The notes under the pieces are model-generated. The model did no database searches. It was not told the DNA's origin and saw only the letters and a list, made by a program, of their open reading frames with translations. From Zanthoxylum bungeanum (Eukaryota > Streptophyta > Magnoliopsida > Sapindales > Rutaceae): a stretch of 64,000 bases of DNA. Every line of letters starts with the position of its first letter. Position 1 is the stretch's first letter. The stretch covers positions 24,402 to 88,401 of the forward strand of contig SKCR01015026.1 of assembly GCA_019454045.1 (NCBI GenBank), written 5' to 3'. Below, piece after piece: positions 10,637 through 22,598 of the stretch. A program made the translations under genes and the position numbers.

Positions 10637-10802
10637 AGCTCGGGGTCGGGTTACGTCCCACCGAGTCTGCTTCTTTGGACTGAGGATGTAACATTCCCCC
10701 AGAGCCAAGTCTTTCTTTTAGCTCGGGGTCGGGTTACGTCCCACCGAGTCATGCTCATTGGTCTGTGGACGAGATATTCCCCCAGCACCAAGTGTCTCTC
10801 TT
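10637..10802 (+). repeat. ~83-bp tandem repeat, first block
   Basis: Two units start AGCTCGGGGTCGGGTTACG at 10637 and 10720, with the next start at 10803. They carry CCACCGAGTC, a TTGGACTGAGGA segment and ACATTCCCCCAG. The same unit expands at 11758-12340. Confidence 0.85.
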
Positions 10803-10847
10803 AGCTCGGGGTCCTCGGAAATATTCAGGGACATACTCGATGCATAG

Positions 10848-11240
10848 GATCCGTGAGAAGCATAGCACGGGGAGGGATGATACCCCCGTGGCGATTGCCT
10901 ACTTCAGTGTAACCGAACATAATGAGGAATATGCCCTTAATGTGTCGAGCACTCTTTGATCCTCACTTACCCGATGTAATGGATCCGTGGGAAAGCATAG
11001 CACTGGGGATAATGATGCCCCCGTGACGATTGCTAGCTCCAGTGATGCCGGACCTAAGGAGGAATGTGCCCTTAGTATCCTGGACACTCTTTGATCCATT
11101 CATCATTTGAATCCAAGAGAGGCGCATCACGGGGATGCGTTGTGCCCCTGTAGCGTGTGCCTGCTCCAGCGTGGTAAGGAGGAGCCCTCGTACAATACAC
11201 AGGCTCCACAGTGACCCGACGTATAGAGGATGTGCCCTTA
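10848..11240 (+). repeat. ~130-bp degenerate tandem repeat
   Basis: Three diverged units start near GGATCCGTGAGAAGCATAGC (10848), GGATCCGTGGGAAAGCATAG (10981) and GAATCCAAGAGAGGCGCATC (11110). Each continues through a CGGGG/CCCCC stretch, GCTCCAGTG and GAGGA-TGTGCCCTTA. No protein family is recognised in them. Confidence 0.7.
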
Positions 11241-11539
11241 CCATTTTAAACGCTCTCTGATCCAAATCCTGGTTCGCCGGGACACTGAATTGAAAGATTC
11301 AGAATTATGTTTTGGAGACCTCGGACAGGACGCTGTTTTGAGGCATCCGTGTTGTTGTTCATACTTGCGAAACGTTTTGTTTTGGGATAAGCGATAAGTC
11401 GCCCCCGCCTTTTAATTTTATTTTCTAGAGATTTGTTTTTGTTTTTCACTGGTCTGGTAAGGGGACGCCCTTGCTAGATTCGGTAGGGTTTCAAAAGGTT
11501 GATTCACTTCCCTTCTGAATAAGTCCCACTTGATTAATC

Positions 11540-11757
11540 GGCTCGGGGCTGGATTCGTTTCGCCGAGGCCACTTGATTAATCGGCTCGAGGCTGGATTCG
11601 TTCCGCCGAGGCCACCTGATTAATCGACTCGGGGCTGGATTCGTTCCGCCGAGGCCACCTGATTAATCGGCTCGGGGCTGGATTCGTTCCGCCGAGGCCA
11701 CCTGATTAATAGGCTCGGGGCTGGATTTCGTTTCGCCGAGGCCACTTTGTCTCTCTC
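11540..11757 (+). repeat. 43-bp tandem repeat array
   Basis: Units GGCTCGGGGCTGGATTCGTT...CCGCCGAGGCCACCTGATTAATC start at 11540, 11583, 11626, 11669 and 11712. They are close relatives of the 44-bp array at 10285. Confidence 0.9.
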
Positions 11758-12340
11758 AGCTCGGGGTCGGGGTACGTCCCACCGAGTCAGCCCTTCGGAC
11801 TGAGGACGTAACATTCCCCCAGGTCCAAGTGTCTTTCTCAGCTCGGGGTCAGAGTACGTCCCACCGAGTCAGCCCTTCGGACTGGGGCCGTAACATTCCC
11901 CCAGGTCCAAGTGCCTCCCTTCATTCGGGGTCGGGTTACGTCCCACCGAGTCAGCCCTTCGGACTGAGGACGTAACATTCCCCCAGGTCCAAGTGCCTTT
12001 CTCATCTCGGGGTCGGAGTACGTCCCACCGAGTCAGCCCTTCGGACTGGGGACGTAACATTCCCCCAGGTCCAAGTGCCTCCCTTCATTCGGGATCGGGT
12101 TACGTCCCACCGAATCAGCCCTTCGGACTGGAGACGTAACATTCCCTCGGGTCCAAGTGCATTTCTTCATTCGGGGTCGGGTTACGTCCCACCGAATCAG
12201 CCCTTCGGACTGGAGACGTAACATTCCCCCAGGTCCAAGTGCCTTTCTCAGCTCGGGGTCGGGTTGCGTCCCACCGAGTCAGTCCTTCGGACTGGAGACA
12301 TAACATTCCCCCATGCCCGAGCATCTCTCACAGCTCGAGA
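11758..12340 (+). repeat. ~82-bp tandem repeat, main block (7 units)
   Basis: Units containing TACGTCCCACCGAGTCAGCC, CTTCGGACTG, GACGTAACATTCCCCCAGGT and CCAAGTG start near 11758, 11840, 11922, 12004, 12086, 12169 and 12250. The array ends in a degenerate copy near 12332. Minus-strand frames through it are repeat artefacts. Confidence 0.9.
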
Positions 12341-12739
12341 CAGGATCACATGCCACCGAGCACATCATCGTTAGCTCAGAGGTAAAATTTTCTCCTCACA
12401 ATCGAGATTGGATCAGTCAGGGGTCAGGACCTTTAAATCTCTGGTACATATATTACAGAGGAGGAGTCATTTTTAGTTTGGACAACAAGAGGAACTTCAT
12501 CTCCTGATGGAAAGACCCAAGTAAGCAATTTGCTTTGAGGTGGAGAATCGTTCTGAATAGGGTCAGCATCTCTAATAACCGAGGATATGAAGATAGAAAC
12601 AGAAGACTTAGTTGATGGCGAAGACAATTTCTCTGTGATTTCTGGAACGACCACCAGCAAGACGATCAACACACCATCTTTTTTTATAGTTCCCGACATC
12701 AACTCGCAAACTCGTTGTTACCGAGAACTAGGGGACAGA

Positions 12740-13542
12740 TGTTGATGATGTTTTCAGGACCTATGTTATTTAAGAAGTACGGCAGGGGTAAAAAGGGTAA
12801 TTCCCTTCTCGGTCGAAATCATTAATGTCGACCCGACCACTAAGAGCACTTTATGATCGGTAACCGAGCACTTGGGTTCAGATGACCGTGCAATTAAAAG
12901 ATCGACAGCGGCATTCTCAGTTCAAATGACCATTATGACCGATCTCATAAAGACCGAGCATATGGCGAGGTGTGCTCCGGAAGATGACACCTTATTCTTG
13001 CGGATAAGATGACAAGTTATCCTACTTTCATGGGGAAAACTGGTGAGTCAGAGTCCTAGTAGGATAAAAAAAGTAAATGTAGTTTTGATTAGGAATCCTT
13101 ATGGGAAAATGGAATAGTTTTGACTAGGAATCTTTATGGGAAAAGGAAAGTATTTCAACTAGGAAATTCTTGTAGGAGAATGAATCTGATTTCTTCACTA
13201 TTATAAATAGAATGGTAGAGTGTGCATAAATGAGGGAGGTGGAGAGCATGGAGAATGAAGATGAGAATCAATATCAGAATTATTATTGTGAGACTTGTAA
13301 ACACAAGAGATATCAGAGAAGCATATCTCGGTAATAAAAGTATCATCTTTTTTGTGCCCGTGGACGTAAGTCGGACCAAGATCCGCCGAACCACGTTAAA
13401 TCTCCTTGTCGCTTGGCGTATTATTTGTCTTTTGCTAAGTTTGCTTTTGGTCCCCCATAACCAAACAAATTCACTATTGATGGAGGATTGTCTCGGGAGC
13501 AATATTCTCATATTGCCCTGAGACCAAAATCAGCCGTCAACA
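12740..13542 (+). repeat. 3' LTR of the LARD-like element
   Basis: This 803-bp copy runs from TGTTGATGATG to CCGTCAACA. It differs from the 5' LTR by only scattered single-base changes. Confidence 0.88.
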
Positions 13543-13884
13543 ATATATAAACTTTAAGCTATCTTTTCCATGTTCTCTTCATTTTTAATTAAAAAAAAAT
13601 AGTGACAAAATAATGATCTTTTCTCCTAAATTTTTATGGTGAAAAGTTTAATTATTTTCTTTTTTAATTGATGTCAGTGTGGATTAGTAATATATTTTTA
13701 AAACAAAAAAATTAAAACAATATAAAGATTTAATTATCATAGCATGTAAAAAAATAAATGGTATTGGCACTCGGTGTTTTCTTAGAATTATTAAATTATT
13801 ATTATTATTATACACTTATTTAAACTAACTCTGGATTTAATTAATGGATCTCTCATTGCGACAACTATGATGAATTTATTGTAA
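13543..13884. other. AT-rich spacer
   Basis: No gene or element end is seen. This is the right flank of the LARD-like element. Confidence 0.5.
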
Positions 13885-14770
13885 CTAGTATAAGACCCGT
13901 ACTTTATACAGGTTAAGCATATATTTTAGGTATCGATCTTGTAAATATTCTGGATCTTATCAATTTTATAGGTCATGCAGATTCAAATTGTGTTAGTGTA
14001 TTTCCATACCATTTTCAGGTCATGTAAATACATTTTCATGTAATGATTCCAAATATAGTTCATGTTATCATTTCAGTCCATGTTAGATCTTGCTTATGCT
14101 TTTATATCATTCATGGCATATTCATGTTTTTCATGAGTCAAGTATGTTAGTTTTCAAAAATATGTTTTTTCTAGTTATCATGTTGTATTTTCACGATTTA
14201 TGCACATAATAGGTTAGATCCAAGCCACTACGAGTTTGGGATGATTTTACCACGGGTTTGGGACGGGTTTACCACGAATTTGGGTGGTTTGGTATTTACA
14301 TCAATCCCAGGTTATTGACACACTTTAGAATAAGTCTCCAAGTTTATGCATTCAATACATGTCCTTAGGTCGCAATTCAGTTACCTTTTGCTTTCAATTC
14401 AAACAGTTAACTTGTATGTCCTCATGTTAGAAATATTGGTTAAGATTTCCGTTCAGACGGTGCCCATCGCATATCTATTCTAAAATAGGTAACAGACACT
14501 GTACGGGCTTGTATGCATAAACCAGTACGTGCGTATGTCCATGTCTTCCATGTTTTTAATGTACGTGTAGTTTCCATTTACATAATCATTTTGTTAAAGA
14601 TTGCAAGCTACATTCATTTACATGCATACATGTCCAGCCATGTTATATGTCTTATATTTTCACAGTCACGCATGTCTTGTTCTCAGTTCACGTACGTAGC
14701 TCATGTTTATCAAGTCATGTTTTCAATTAGGTCATGTAGTTTCCAGCTCATGCATGTTCAGTTCAGTATT

Positions 14771-15190
14771 CAGTGGCAGCACATGCATCTTTAGTTCATG
14801 TATCCAGATTCAATACATGTAGCTTTATGACAAGGTATTTAGGTTCAGATCAGGATAACATGTTATTAGGTAGCAGTTCATGACATCATTCTAGGTCATG
14901 TCAGAAATCAAACCTTATAGGTCATGTTAGTTTCAGGTCATTTTCACGTATTCCCAAATCATGTTTAGTTCATTTCATTCAGTGGCAGCACATGCATCTT
15001 CAGTTCATGTATCCAGATTCAATACATGTAGCTTTAGGACAAGGTATTTAGGTTCATATCAGGATAACATGTTATTAGGTAGCAGTTCATGACATCATTC
15101 TAGGTCATGTCAGAAATCAAACCATATAGGTCATGTTAGCTTCAGGTCATTTTCACGTATTCCCAAATCATGTTCATGTTAGCGGTTCAC
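14771..15190. repeat. 209-bp tandem duplication
   Basis: CAGTGGCAGCACATGCATCT starts at 14771 and again at 14980. The following ~200 bases match closely, including CAGATTCAATACATGTAGC and GTAGCAGTTCATGACATCA. Confidence 0.88.
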
Positions 15191-16130
15191 GTGTCAGTTT
15201 TAGTTTTCAATTTCAAGTTCAGTCATGTCAATACGTCCCCAGTCTCACGTCACATTTCAGTTGTCAGTATTATGTAATAATTCAGTTTTCAGCTAAGTTT
15301 CAATTTCGATTTCTCGTGCCACGTTCTTAGTTTTCCAGCCATGTCATTGTTCTTCAATTCATGTGGTTACATATATATACATGTTCTTTCAGTTTCAATG
15401 TTCAGTTAATCATGTTTTCCGTATTGGCTTATTTTTGGCCCTCTAGTATTCACTAACCAGGTCTTTCACGTATTCCCAAGTCATGTTCAAGTTAGCAGTT
15501 CATGTGTCAGTTCTAGTTTTCAATTTCAAGTTCAATCATGTCAATACGTCCTCAGTCTCACGTCACATTTCATTTGTCAGTATTCATGTTATAATTCAAT
15601 TTTCAGTCAAGTTTCAATTTCAATTTCTCTTGCCACGTTCTCAGTTTTCCAACCATGTCATTATTCTTCAATTCATGTGGTTATATATATATACTAGTTT
15701 TTGCCCGTGCCTACGGCACGGTGTTACAGTATTTGGCCAGTGCCTACGGCATGGTGTTACAGAATTAAATGATTTTATTTTTTAATTAAATGATGCCCGT
15801 GCCTACGGCACGGTGTTACAGAATTAAATGATTTTATTTTTTAATTAAATGATTTTATTTTAACTTTCTATTTTTTAATTTGAAAATTTGAAAATTTTTG
15901 ACCCTTTCCATCAATCAATTCTCTTTCTTTCCTCTAATTACCAATGAAATGATCTGGGCCGTCAATTAAGCCACATAAAGAGAGCCGTTGGATACACTCT
16001 CTTTCCTCCAACACCATTCTCCTTTATTATATAGATATACATGTTCTTTCAGTTTCAACTTTCAGTTATTCATGTTTTTCGTATTGGCTTATTTTTGGCC
16101 CTCTAGTATTCACTAATCAAGTCTTTCAAA
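15152..16130. repeat. 313-bp tandem repeat
   Basis: Unit 1 begins TTCACGTATTCCCAA at 15152, unit 2 at 15465 (period 313). Unit 2 is interrupted by a small Helitron (15694-16035) and resumes after it through ATGTTCTTTCAG and CTCTAGTATTCACTAA to about 16130. No coding function is seen, although accidental frames span parts of it. Confidence 0.88.
15694..16035 (-). mobile_element. Small non-autonomous Helitron (342 bp)
   Basis: On the minus strand it begins TCTATATAATAAAGGAG and ends CCGTGCCGTAGGCACGGGCAAAAACTAG in structure: a strong hairpin (CCGTGCC/GGCACGG), a short spacer, then CTAG. It sits between A (15693) and T (16036). The equivalent site in the neighbouring 313-bp unit (ATATATACATGTTC, about 15370-15385) lacks the insert, which confirms the boundaries. 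The GTGCCTACGGCAC hairpin motif is repeated twice more just inside. Confidence 0.85.
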
Positions 16131-16141
16131 AGACCCGACCC

Positions 16142-16662
16142 CACTGTTTTAAAACGCGCGGCTTATATCCGCTGAGCCTGGCCCCAAATCGTTGGGGCCA
16201 GCCGCTCGTCGGAATGGGCGATATTTTCTACCCATTCCGGTAAATTTTGACTGTGATATTCATCGGTCAACCGCCGTTGACCGACTCAGATTTCAAAATT
16301 GAAGCTGTTTTCCGGTCAGATTTTACACCATAATCCTAAACCTAATCTTAATTTTACAAAACTAACTCTCTAACTCATCAATTTTAAAAATCCCCAATTT
16401 GATGCATAAATCATAATTTAAAAAAACTCTAATTTCTTCAATTTTTGTTAGTTTCTCATCAAATTGACTTGACCATCTATAAATCTTACCCATTGCTCAA
16501 ACAACATTAGTTTGTGATTAATTTGTCAAAATCATACTAAATCTTAAACTTAATTATGAAAATTCTCTATTTCCGATAAATTTCATAGTCCCCGCGTAGG
16601 CGCCCTAGACGCTAGGCGCTGGGTCACCGCTCGACTAACGCCTAGCATGTTTTAGAACATTG
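16142..16662. mobile_element. Non-autonomous hAT element, family A, copy 2 (inverted)
   Basis: The ends CACTGTTTTAAAACG and TGTTTTAGAACATTG and the whole AT-rich core match the element at 1062-1570 in reverse orientation, including the TAAGTTTAAGATT-type core and the GGTCAACGGCGG-like segment. Flanking 8-mers CCCGACCC and TCTGGCCC agree at only 5 of 8 positions, so this copy is older or its target duplication has decayed. Confidence 0.8.
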
Positions 16663-16932
16663 TCTGGCCCACCCCACTCTCCAGGTGTTTTGCAGGTTTC
16701 AGGATCATGCATGCTAAGGACAAGCTTTGGAGGAGACAAGATCCAGCGGCAGTCATTATACACCAGGGTCGTCAGAGTTAGAGTCAGACCTAGTAGTTAG
16801 TTTTGGTGTTAGCACATGACTCGACCATAATAATTCGTTTAATATGTTTTCTTATTATAATATGTTTCTTTATTTTAATTTTATAATTTTATAATAATAA
16901 ATTAAAATATTAATTAATTAATAAGTTTCTTA

Positions 16933-17397
16933 TAGGGGTGGCAAAATGAATTGAATCAATATGTAATAGATTCGTATTCGATTCGTTTATTAAACGAATC
17001 GAATACGAATATTCGTTTAGTCATGATATTCAACAACATAAATTATCATAATTTATTTACATTAATTCTTCATAAATATATACATATGAAATACGTAATT
17101 AATATATTTACTAAAAATAACTCACCAAATATCAGTAATATTTTTTTTATGATAATTAGCCATAATTTCTAGAATCTTAATTGAAAAATAACAATAATTA
17201 GTAACAGAAAATAATAAAACGAATTATAAACGAATAAACGAATCAATAAGCTTAAATTAATATTCGATTTCTTTAATAAATGAATCGAATCGAATTGACT
17301 CTTTTATTAAACGAATTCATTTTTTCAAACTCGTATTTGCTTTAAAACGAATTGAATCGAACGAATAAACGAATCATAACCCAAATTGCCACTCATA
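16933..17397. mobile_element. Non-autonomous hAT element, family B, copy 1
   Basis: The ends are TAGGGGTGGCAAAATG and TTGCCACTCATA, with flanking 8-mers GTTTCTTA and GTTTTTTA (7 of 8). Subterminal zones are arrays of AACGAATCGAAT and its complement. The core matches the element at 23469-23939. Confidence 0.82.
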
Positions 17398-17748
17398 GTT
17401 TTTTACTTTAATAGTAGATTATGTTTTTATTTTGTAATACGTTTCTTATGATGATAATTTATTATTTTATTTTTATAATTTACTAATAAAAAATAATTGT
17501 AGAGATATTTTAATTTTATAATTTAATAATAAAAAATTAATTGTAGAGACTAGGTTAATTGTAGATAATTTAATAGTGTTTTTTTTATAAGATAATATAA
17601 TATGTTTTTATAATAAAATTCTTATAAAATTATAATTTGTATTTTTTATTGTAATATGTATTTTTATTTTAATAAATTTATTAATTTAATTTTATAACTT
17701 TAATATAAAATCAACACGTGGCACGGTGAATAGATTTATAGATATAGA

Positions 17749-18320
17749 TCATTAGGAAGAATAACATTATTATCCTGACCTTTTAATAAATATACATTTG
17801 TGGATATCTAATATAAATTTATATGTTACAAGATCATATTTAACCTTCAAAATAATTTTTTCCTATAAGCATTTTAATGTCATTGACGAAATCAAGTATT
17901 AAAAGTTTATAAGAAATCAAAAATGGTAAAAAAAAAAAAATGCAAAGAACAAAAGTGTCATTCTCCCAAAAAATTCATGTAAATATACCAATGCGATTTA
18001 ATTAGTCCTCGACTTATGTCTTTGAGTGCATTAACATCACTGAACTGTATTAGATGGTCGGCAATGCCAAATTATGTTCATAAATTACATTTATTGATAA
18101 CACCACAATAGAAATAAGCATATTATCAAACTTGAGGAGTTATCAATACAGTGCAACCAAAAGCTTCAAACCAGGTTTCATAAGACATACCAATTCAATT
18201 TACTAAACAGGACTCTGACACGTCTGTTCATTATTGCAACCATTTAAGCATGAAGCCCACCAAGATCTAAAGAAGGATTTGGTATTTCCATCAAAAAAAA
18301 AAAAAAAAACGAGGAATAGG
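17749..18320. other. 3' flank of the UMP synthase gene
   Basis: AT-rich sequence expected to hold the 3' UTR and polyadenylation region of the minus-strand gene. Poly(A) runs occur near 17930 and 18295. No other feature is seen. Confidence 0.5.
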
Positions 18321-21300
18321 TTAGGTGCACTTAGCTAAGTATGCATCCCATCCTTGAAGCCGGTATTCACGGGCTGCCAATGCAGGGTCTGCGGCCTTTA
18401 TAATTCCACGACCCACAATAATTATGTCACTACCCCTATCATAGATAACCTGGAAAACAATTTGACATTTAAGTTATTAAAGCTGCAACAATGTCAACCA
18501 AATAGAAAATATTACGAGCAGTCGAGCACTCAGCAACCAATTCATGCTTGTGACAAATTTTAATTAGTTAGCCTGCAAGAATCTTAATGACATAAATGTG
18601 TTGACAGGAAAGTGTCATTTTGGCATATATAAAACAATTGGCAACGGGAAGATCGTATCGCTGTCATACAAAATGACTAAAGTAGAACCATTCCAAACAT
18701 CGGATAACCTTCAGTGGTACCTTTTCCCTTCTACCTTGGTCCCTGGTTAAATTATTGTTGGCTTGGGGAAACTTGAAGTCGCAACAAAATGACATGTTCT
18801 AATACAACACTGGTTCAATGGGTGGAGGGAAAAGATGGATAGGAATGTTTTTAGGATGAAATATCTAAGGCAATCAGCCAATCAAGGACAAGGAAATCAC
18901 TTGATGTTGCTAACTGTGAAAACACTCAAGGCAGCTAAGCTAAGCTTCACTTCACTTCCTGATTCTTCGATTGGAAATGGTTGTTCAATTATTGATTCTT
19001 CACTCAAATTACATCTTTTTCAGTTTTTACTGCTAGTAACACCCTATATATTATTGGATACCACAACCATCAGTATCTTTTTTATATAAGAGTAATATTA
19101 GACGTACAAACTAATCTGGCACATTGCAAATTGATAAGTACTAAAAGAAAAAAAATGCTATAAATGCAAATAGATGATGTGGCAATAACATACTCTTTTT
19201 ACGTTTATCCATCCAATTGTATTGTCACGTTAGTTTGCATGGATGAGTTTAGATAATTAGTTTTCATGGGTAGTATTGCTAATGAAATGAATGTATTCCA
19301 CGTCGATGGGAACTAGTGAAGGATCAGAACTTACGGAATACGGAGTGTTATATTGTTGACCTAGATCATCTCCTCCCTTTATCATTTGAACTCCAGGGGT
19401 TGCTTGAATAAAGGCTGGATTGACTGGTGCCCCTGGCCATGATGCAGGATTGACTGAGATGAATCCAATGACAAAATCAGAATGATCCTCAGCAATGTTC
19501 ACAGCTGCTGCCGTGTAGTCTCCCTTTGCCAGGTTACCGGCTGAGCTCATCTCAGCCAGCAGCAACAGACCTCTACCACGTGGCAGCCCCTAGTAAATCA
19601 AGAGTGCAAAAATGGATTAGTTGAACCCTTGCATCGAGGCAGACAAAAGTATTACCAAACAGTTAATTCTAACCTTCAATTTCAGCCCATCCACAATTCC
19701 AGGTCCAGAGATTATGTGAGCATTGATTATATCTGCCCAATCCAATATATGAAATATGCCTCTGCAGCCAACAGAGCTAGGAGCTTCAAGCAAGGGCAAG
19801 TGTGTAAAGAAGGAAGAAATTAAGAAATATAGATGAGCAGAGTCTTACCCTTCATACTGCATGGTCACAGTATTACCAATGTCCGCAAACTTGCGATCTT
19901 CAAAAATTAGGAAGTTATGCTTTTCTGCAATCTTAGAGAGTTGAAATTTTTTATGTATAACTAAATTAAGTAGCACTTCATAAGAATCCACATGATCAGA
20001 AAATATTTATTTTCCCAGAAAACAGGTTCAGGATCTATACCGCACGAAGTTTGGAACCAAAATCTGGGGTGAAATCAGGCAATATATCAACATGGGTTTT
20101 CAACAAGCAGATCTCTGGTCCAACCTGAAGAGAACACAAATTAACAACAGGAGGAAAAAATTCCTTCTTATAAAAACAGATTAACAAAGCATCATATGAT
20201 ATGCAAAGCTACACGAACCTTAAGTTAAACATGATTGCAAACTATATATTCACACACAGCACAAGTGCACTAGCACACCATCCAGCCAAGTGGTTAACCA
20301 ATTCATTTGGAATACCAACAGAAGAAAATCAAATCACCATTTCCTTCAAACCATACCCCCCATTCTCGAGAAACAGATCCCCCCCCCCCCCTCTCTCTTT
20401 CTCCTCCAGCAACAGATCCTTAACTTCAAGAACAAAGACATAAACAGAGCACCAACAACTTATATTCTAATCCTCCCTTCTTCCTATTGTTCCTGTTCAG
20501 ATTCAATTTTTTCAAACCTATCTATTCTTATTCAATGAATCACCCTCAACTATATCGTCAGTTCCACCCATATATCTTTAAAAAATCAGCAGTGAGACTG
20601 CACAGCTAGACTTGGAAATTTAATTAGAATATACCAATGTTAGGAAAAAACAATGTTCTGTCCATACTATGATCATTTCTTATCAACTAAACAGGTTCTC
20701 AGGTTTCAATGTCAAATGAATCTGCAGACGAATTTGTTACTATCCTTGAGAAAATTCTCTGAATGGTACAAATGCTTTACCAGTGAACCAACTGTATTAC
20801 CACAAACCCCAATGGTCAGAAATTACTACCTACTACATACTATACTACTAACAGAAATAAATTTGAATTAGAGTTTCAAAGATAGCTAATATTATAATTT
20901 TTTTATTAAAAAAAAAAAAAAGAGTGAAATTCTCACAAGTGACCATTGCCTATTTTCCATCAAGTGCTGCAAAAAAAGAAGGTTGCTTCATGTATGAAAT
21001 TATGTGGATAATGCTTGATTTAATTCTCAGGAAAGGGTAATATTGCAGAAGATGACTTTGGCTTTATAGGCCATTTTTTAGTGGGGATTGCACAGATTCG
21101 CCTCTATTAGACAACTCACACTAACAAAAACTCTTTTAGGACTCTGTAAATGTGTATAGATGTTGTGTAATGTGTGCAGCAGTGTCACAACATTTTTTCA
21201 TTTTTTTATTTTGGAGAAGAAACTATTGTATGCAGCACAAGTTTTAAAAATTAAAAATGGTAAAAAAAATACTATATGATTAGGAAACATTATTGATTAA

Positions 21301-22598
21301 CAAATTCTTTAAAATTGGTTAAAACATAAGATCACCTTGTATGTACCATTGTTTGTTCTTAACTTGTTCGGGACAAAAACAATACAAATGAACAAACATC
21401 ATTCTACAAGACATTCTTACACATAACTACATTCTAATATCACAAAAATCAACCACCATAACCAAACCAAAGGCAGAAGGCACGGAAAGTAATCTTGTGA
21501 AGTCAATTGGCATTGCCAACGATAAATCCATTAATAAATTGTGCCTAAAATCCAGGCCCAGCAGTACTAACATGACCCACGTGTCCTATCTTAGAATGTT
21601 TCCTTCCCATTCCACCGAGTCAATTCAGTATTAGTTTACAAATTCAATTTTTTTTTTGGGGGGAATTATCTATAAAACAAAAATTAAAAAGAATTAATTT
21701 CATAACACACCCTTCATTTTTAGTTTTTACAATCATTTTCATATGATGTGAAGTAGCTGTGCACAAAGATTCAAGGAAAAAAGGGGTGGGGGAGGAAGCA
21801 AACCTTCTCTGCAATTTGAAGCAACTCAGCAGCAGTGGCAACATCAGCAGCCAGACACAAATTAGTCTTCTTCTTCACCATCACTTCAAACAATTTTCTC
21901 CCAGTTTCATTCTTCATCAAATTCGCCCTCTCTTCATACTTCAAACCCTTAACCCTAACCCTAACCCCACCTGAACTCGGAGCCGCCACCTTCTTATTCT
22001 CCTCCAAAAACTTCATCACCACTCTCTCCGTTCCCTCATCAAGCTTCCCTTTCTCCCTCAAAACCCCAACCATTTCGCTAAGCCTTATCATCGCATGCAA
22101 CTCAATCCCGTTCTCCTTCAAATTCTCCCGCCCTCCCTGCTCTCTGTCGATCAATACGACGGCGTCCGTCACAACCAGTCCCGCCGCTCTCAACGGAGCC
22201 GCCGTTTCGAGAACAGACGTGCCGCTGGTGACTAAATCTTCGATGATTAAACAAACATCGTCCTTTTCGAAGGTGCCTTCTATGGCCTTGGCCGTGCCGT
22301 AGTCTTTGACTTCTTTGCGGCGCATGAGCATGGGGACGTCGTGGGAGATGGAGACGCAGGTGGCGATGGGAAGGGCGGTGTAGGGAACGCCGCATACGGC
22401 GTCGTATTTGGTGGAGGGAGGGAGGGAGGAGGTGATGGTTTTGGAAATTTGGCGGAGGAGTGAAGGGTAAGAAACGATAAGTCGGAGGTCGATGTAAATG
22501 GGAGACGATATGCCGGATTTTAGCTTGAAGTTTCCGAATTTAACGGCCGAGATATCATGGAGTTGGAGAATCAATGACTCCATCGAATTCGACCACAT
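18321..22598 (-). CDS. UMPS: Uridine 5'-monophosphate synthase (orotate phosphoribosyltransferase + OMP decarboxylase)
   Basis: Bifunctional enzyme of de novo pyrimidine synthesis: orotate plus PRPP gives OMP, which is decarboxylated to UMP. I place six exons: 22598-21804, 20124-20041, 19931-19849, 19761-19674, 19589-19335 and 18449-18321. All have GT-AG junctions and phases that fit, giving 477 codons, almost the length of the Arabidopsis protein. Exon 1 covers the whole phosphoribosyltransferase domain, with the [12 protein letters not shown] loop (93-104) and the PRPP motif [12 protein letters not shown] (117-128). The decarboxylase starts near TNLCLAAD (245-252). Exon 3 carries the catalytic [10 protein letters not shown] (Asp305, Lys307, Asp310), and GQQYNTP (427-433) and VGRG (447-450) bind the phosphate. 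Met1 or Met6 could start translation, since plant relatives begin near MESLIL. No damage is seen and the gene appears functional. Probably cytosolic, because no clear transit peptide is visible. Confidence 0.96.
20125..21803 (-). other. Long first intron of UMPS
   Basis: This 1.68-kb intron separates the phosphoribosyltransferase exon from the rest. It is AT-rich and holds a C/CT-rich run (about 20380-20405) and a poly(A) run near 20915. I see no transposon ends or exons in it, and the small frames inside are spurious. Confidence 0.75.

Larger units (their letters stand above)
8964..13542 (+). mobile_element. LARD-like non-autonomous Ty3/gypsy retrotransposon
   Basis: A 4.6-kb element with LTRs of about 800 bp at 8964-9764 and 12740-13542 (TGTTGA...TCAACA), a primer-binding site just after the 5' LTR and a purine-rich tract (GAACTAGGGGACAGA) before the 3' LTR. 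TA-rich sequence on both sides is consistent with a 5-bp target duplication. The internal 3 kb contains only gag remnants and large tandem-repeat arrays. There is no protease, polymerase or integrase, so it would need enzymes from a relative. The two LTRs are nearly identical by eye, which points to recent insertion. Confidence 0.85.
13885..17748 (-). mobile_element. Probable 3.9-kb Helitron containing nested elements
   Basis: On the minus strand the right end starts TCTATATCTATAAATC (17748) and the left end finishes with a hairpin (CCTGTA...TACGGG) followed by TCTTATACTAG (13885). This fits the Helitron rule of 5' TC, and 3' hairpin then CTRR, inserted between A (13884) and T (17749). The interior carries tandem repeats rich in TCATGT, a small Helitron, and hAT elements of families A and B. 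No Rep/helicase frame is seen, so it is non-autonomous. The pairing of these two ends is inference. Confidence 0.45.

Noticed and set aside
10232..10691. Overlapping open frames in several registers on both strands, resembling repeat proteins
   Set aside because: They are by-products of the 44-bp array, whose period is not a multiple of three, so every frame stays open over a few units. No start context or domain is present.
10285..12340. Regular repeats that could suggest a CRISPR array
   Set aside because: Units are contiguous with no unique spacers, lie inside a plant LTR element and have no cas genes.
21947..21967. Telomere-like CCCTAACCCTAACCCC
   Set aside because: It lies within UMPS exon 1 and encodes a Val-Arg-Val-Arg stretch. 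It is only three repeats long and is not the usual plant telomere unit TTTAGGG.
21835..22302. Plus-strand 155-codon frame opposite UMPS exon 1
   Set aside because: Antisense shadow of a well-supported coding exon, with no family features.
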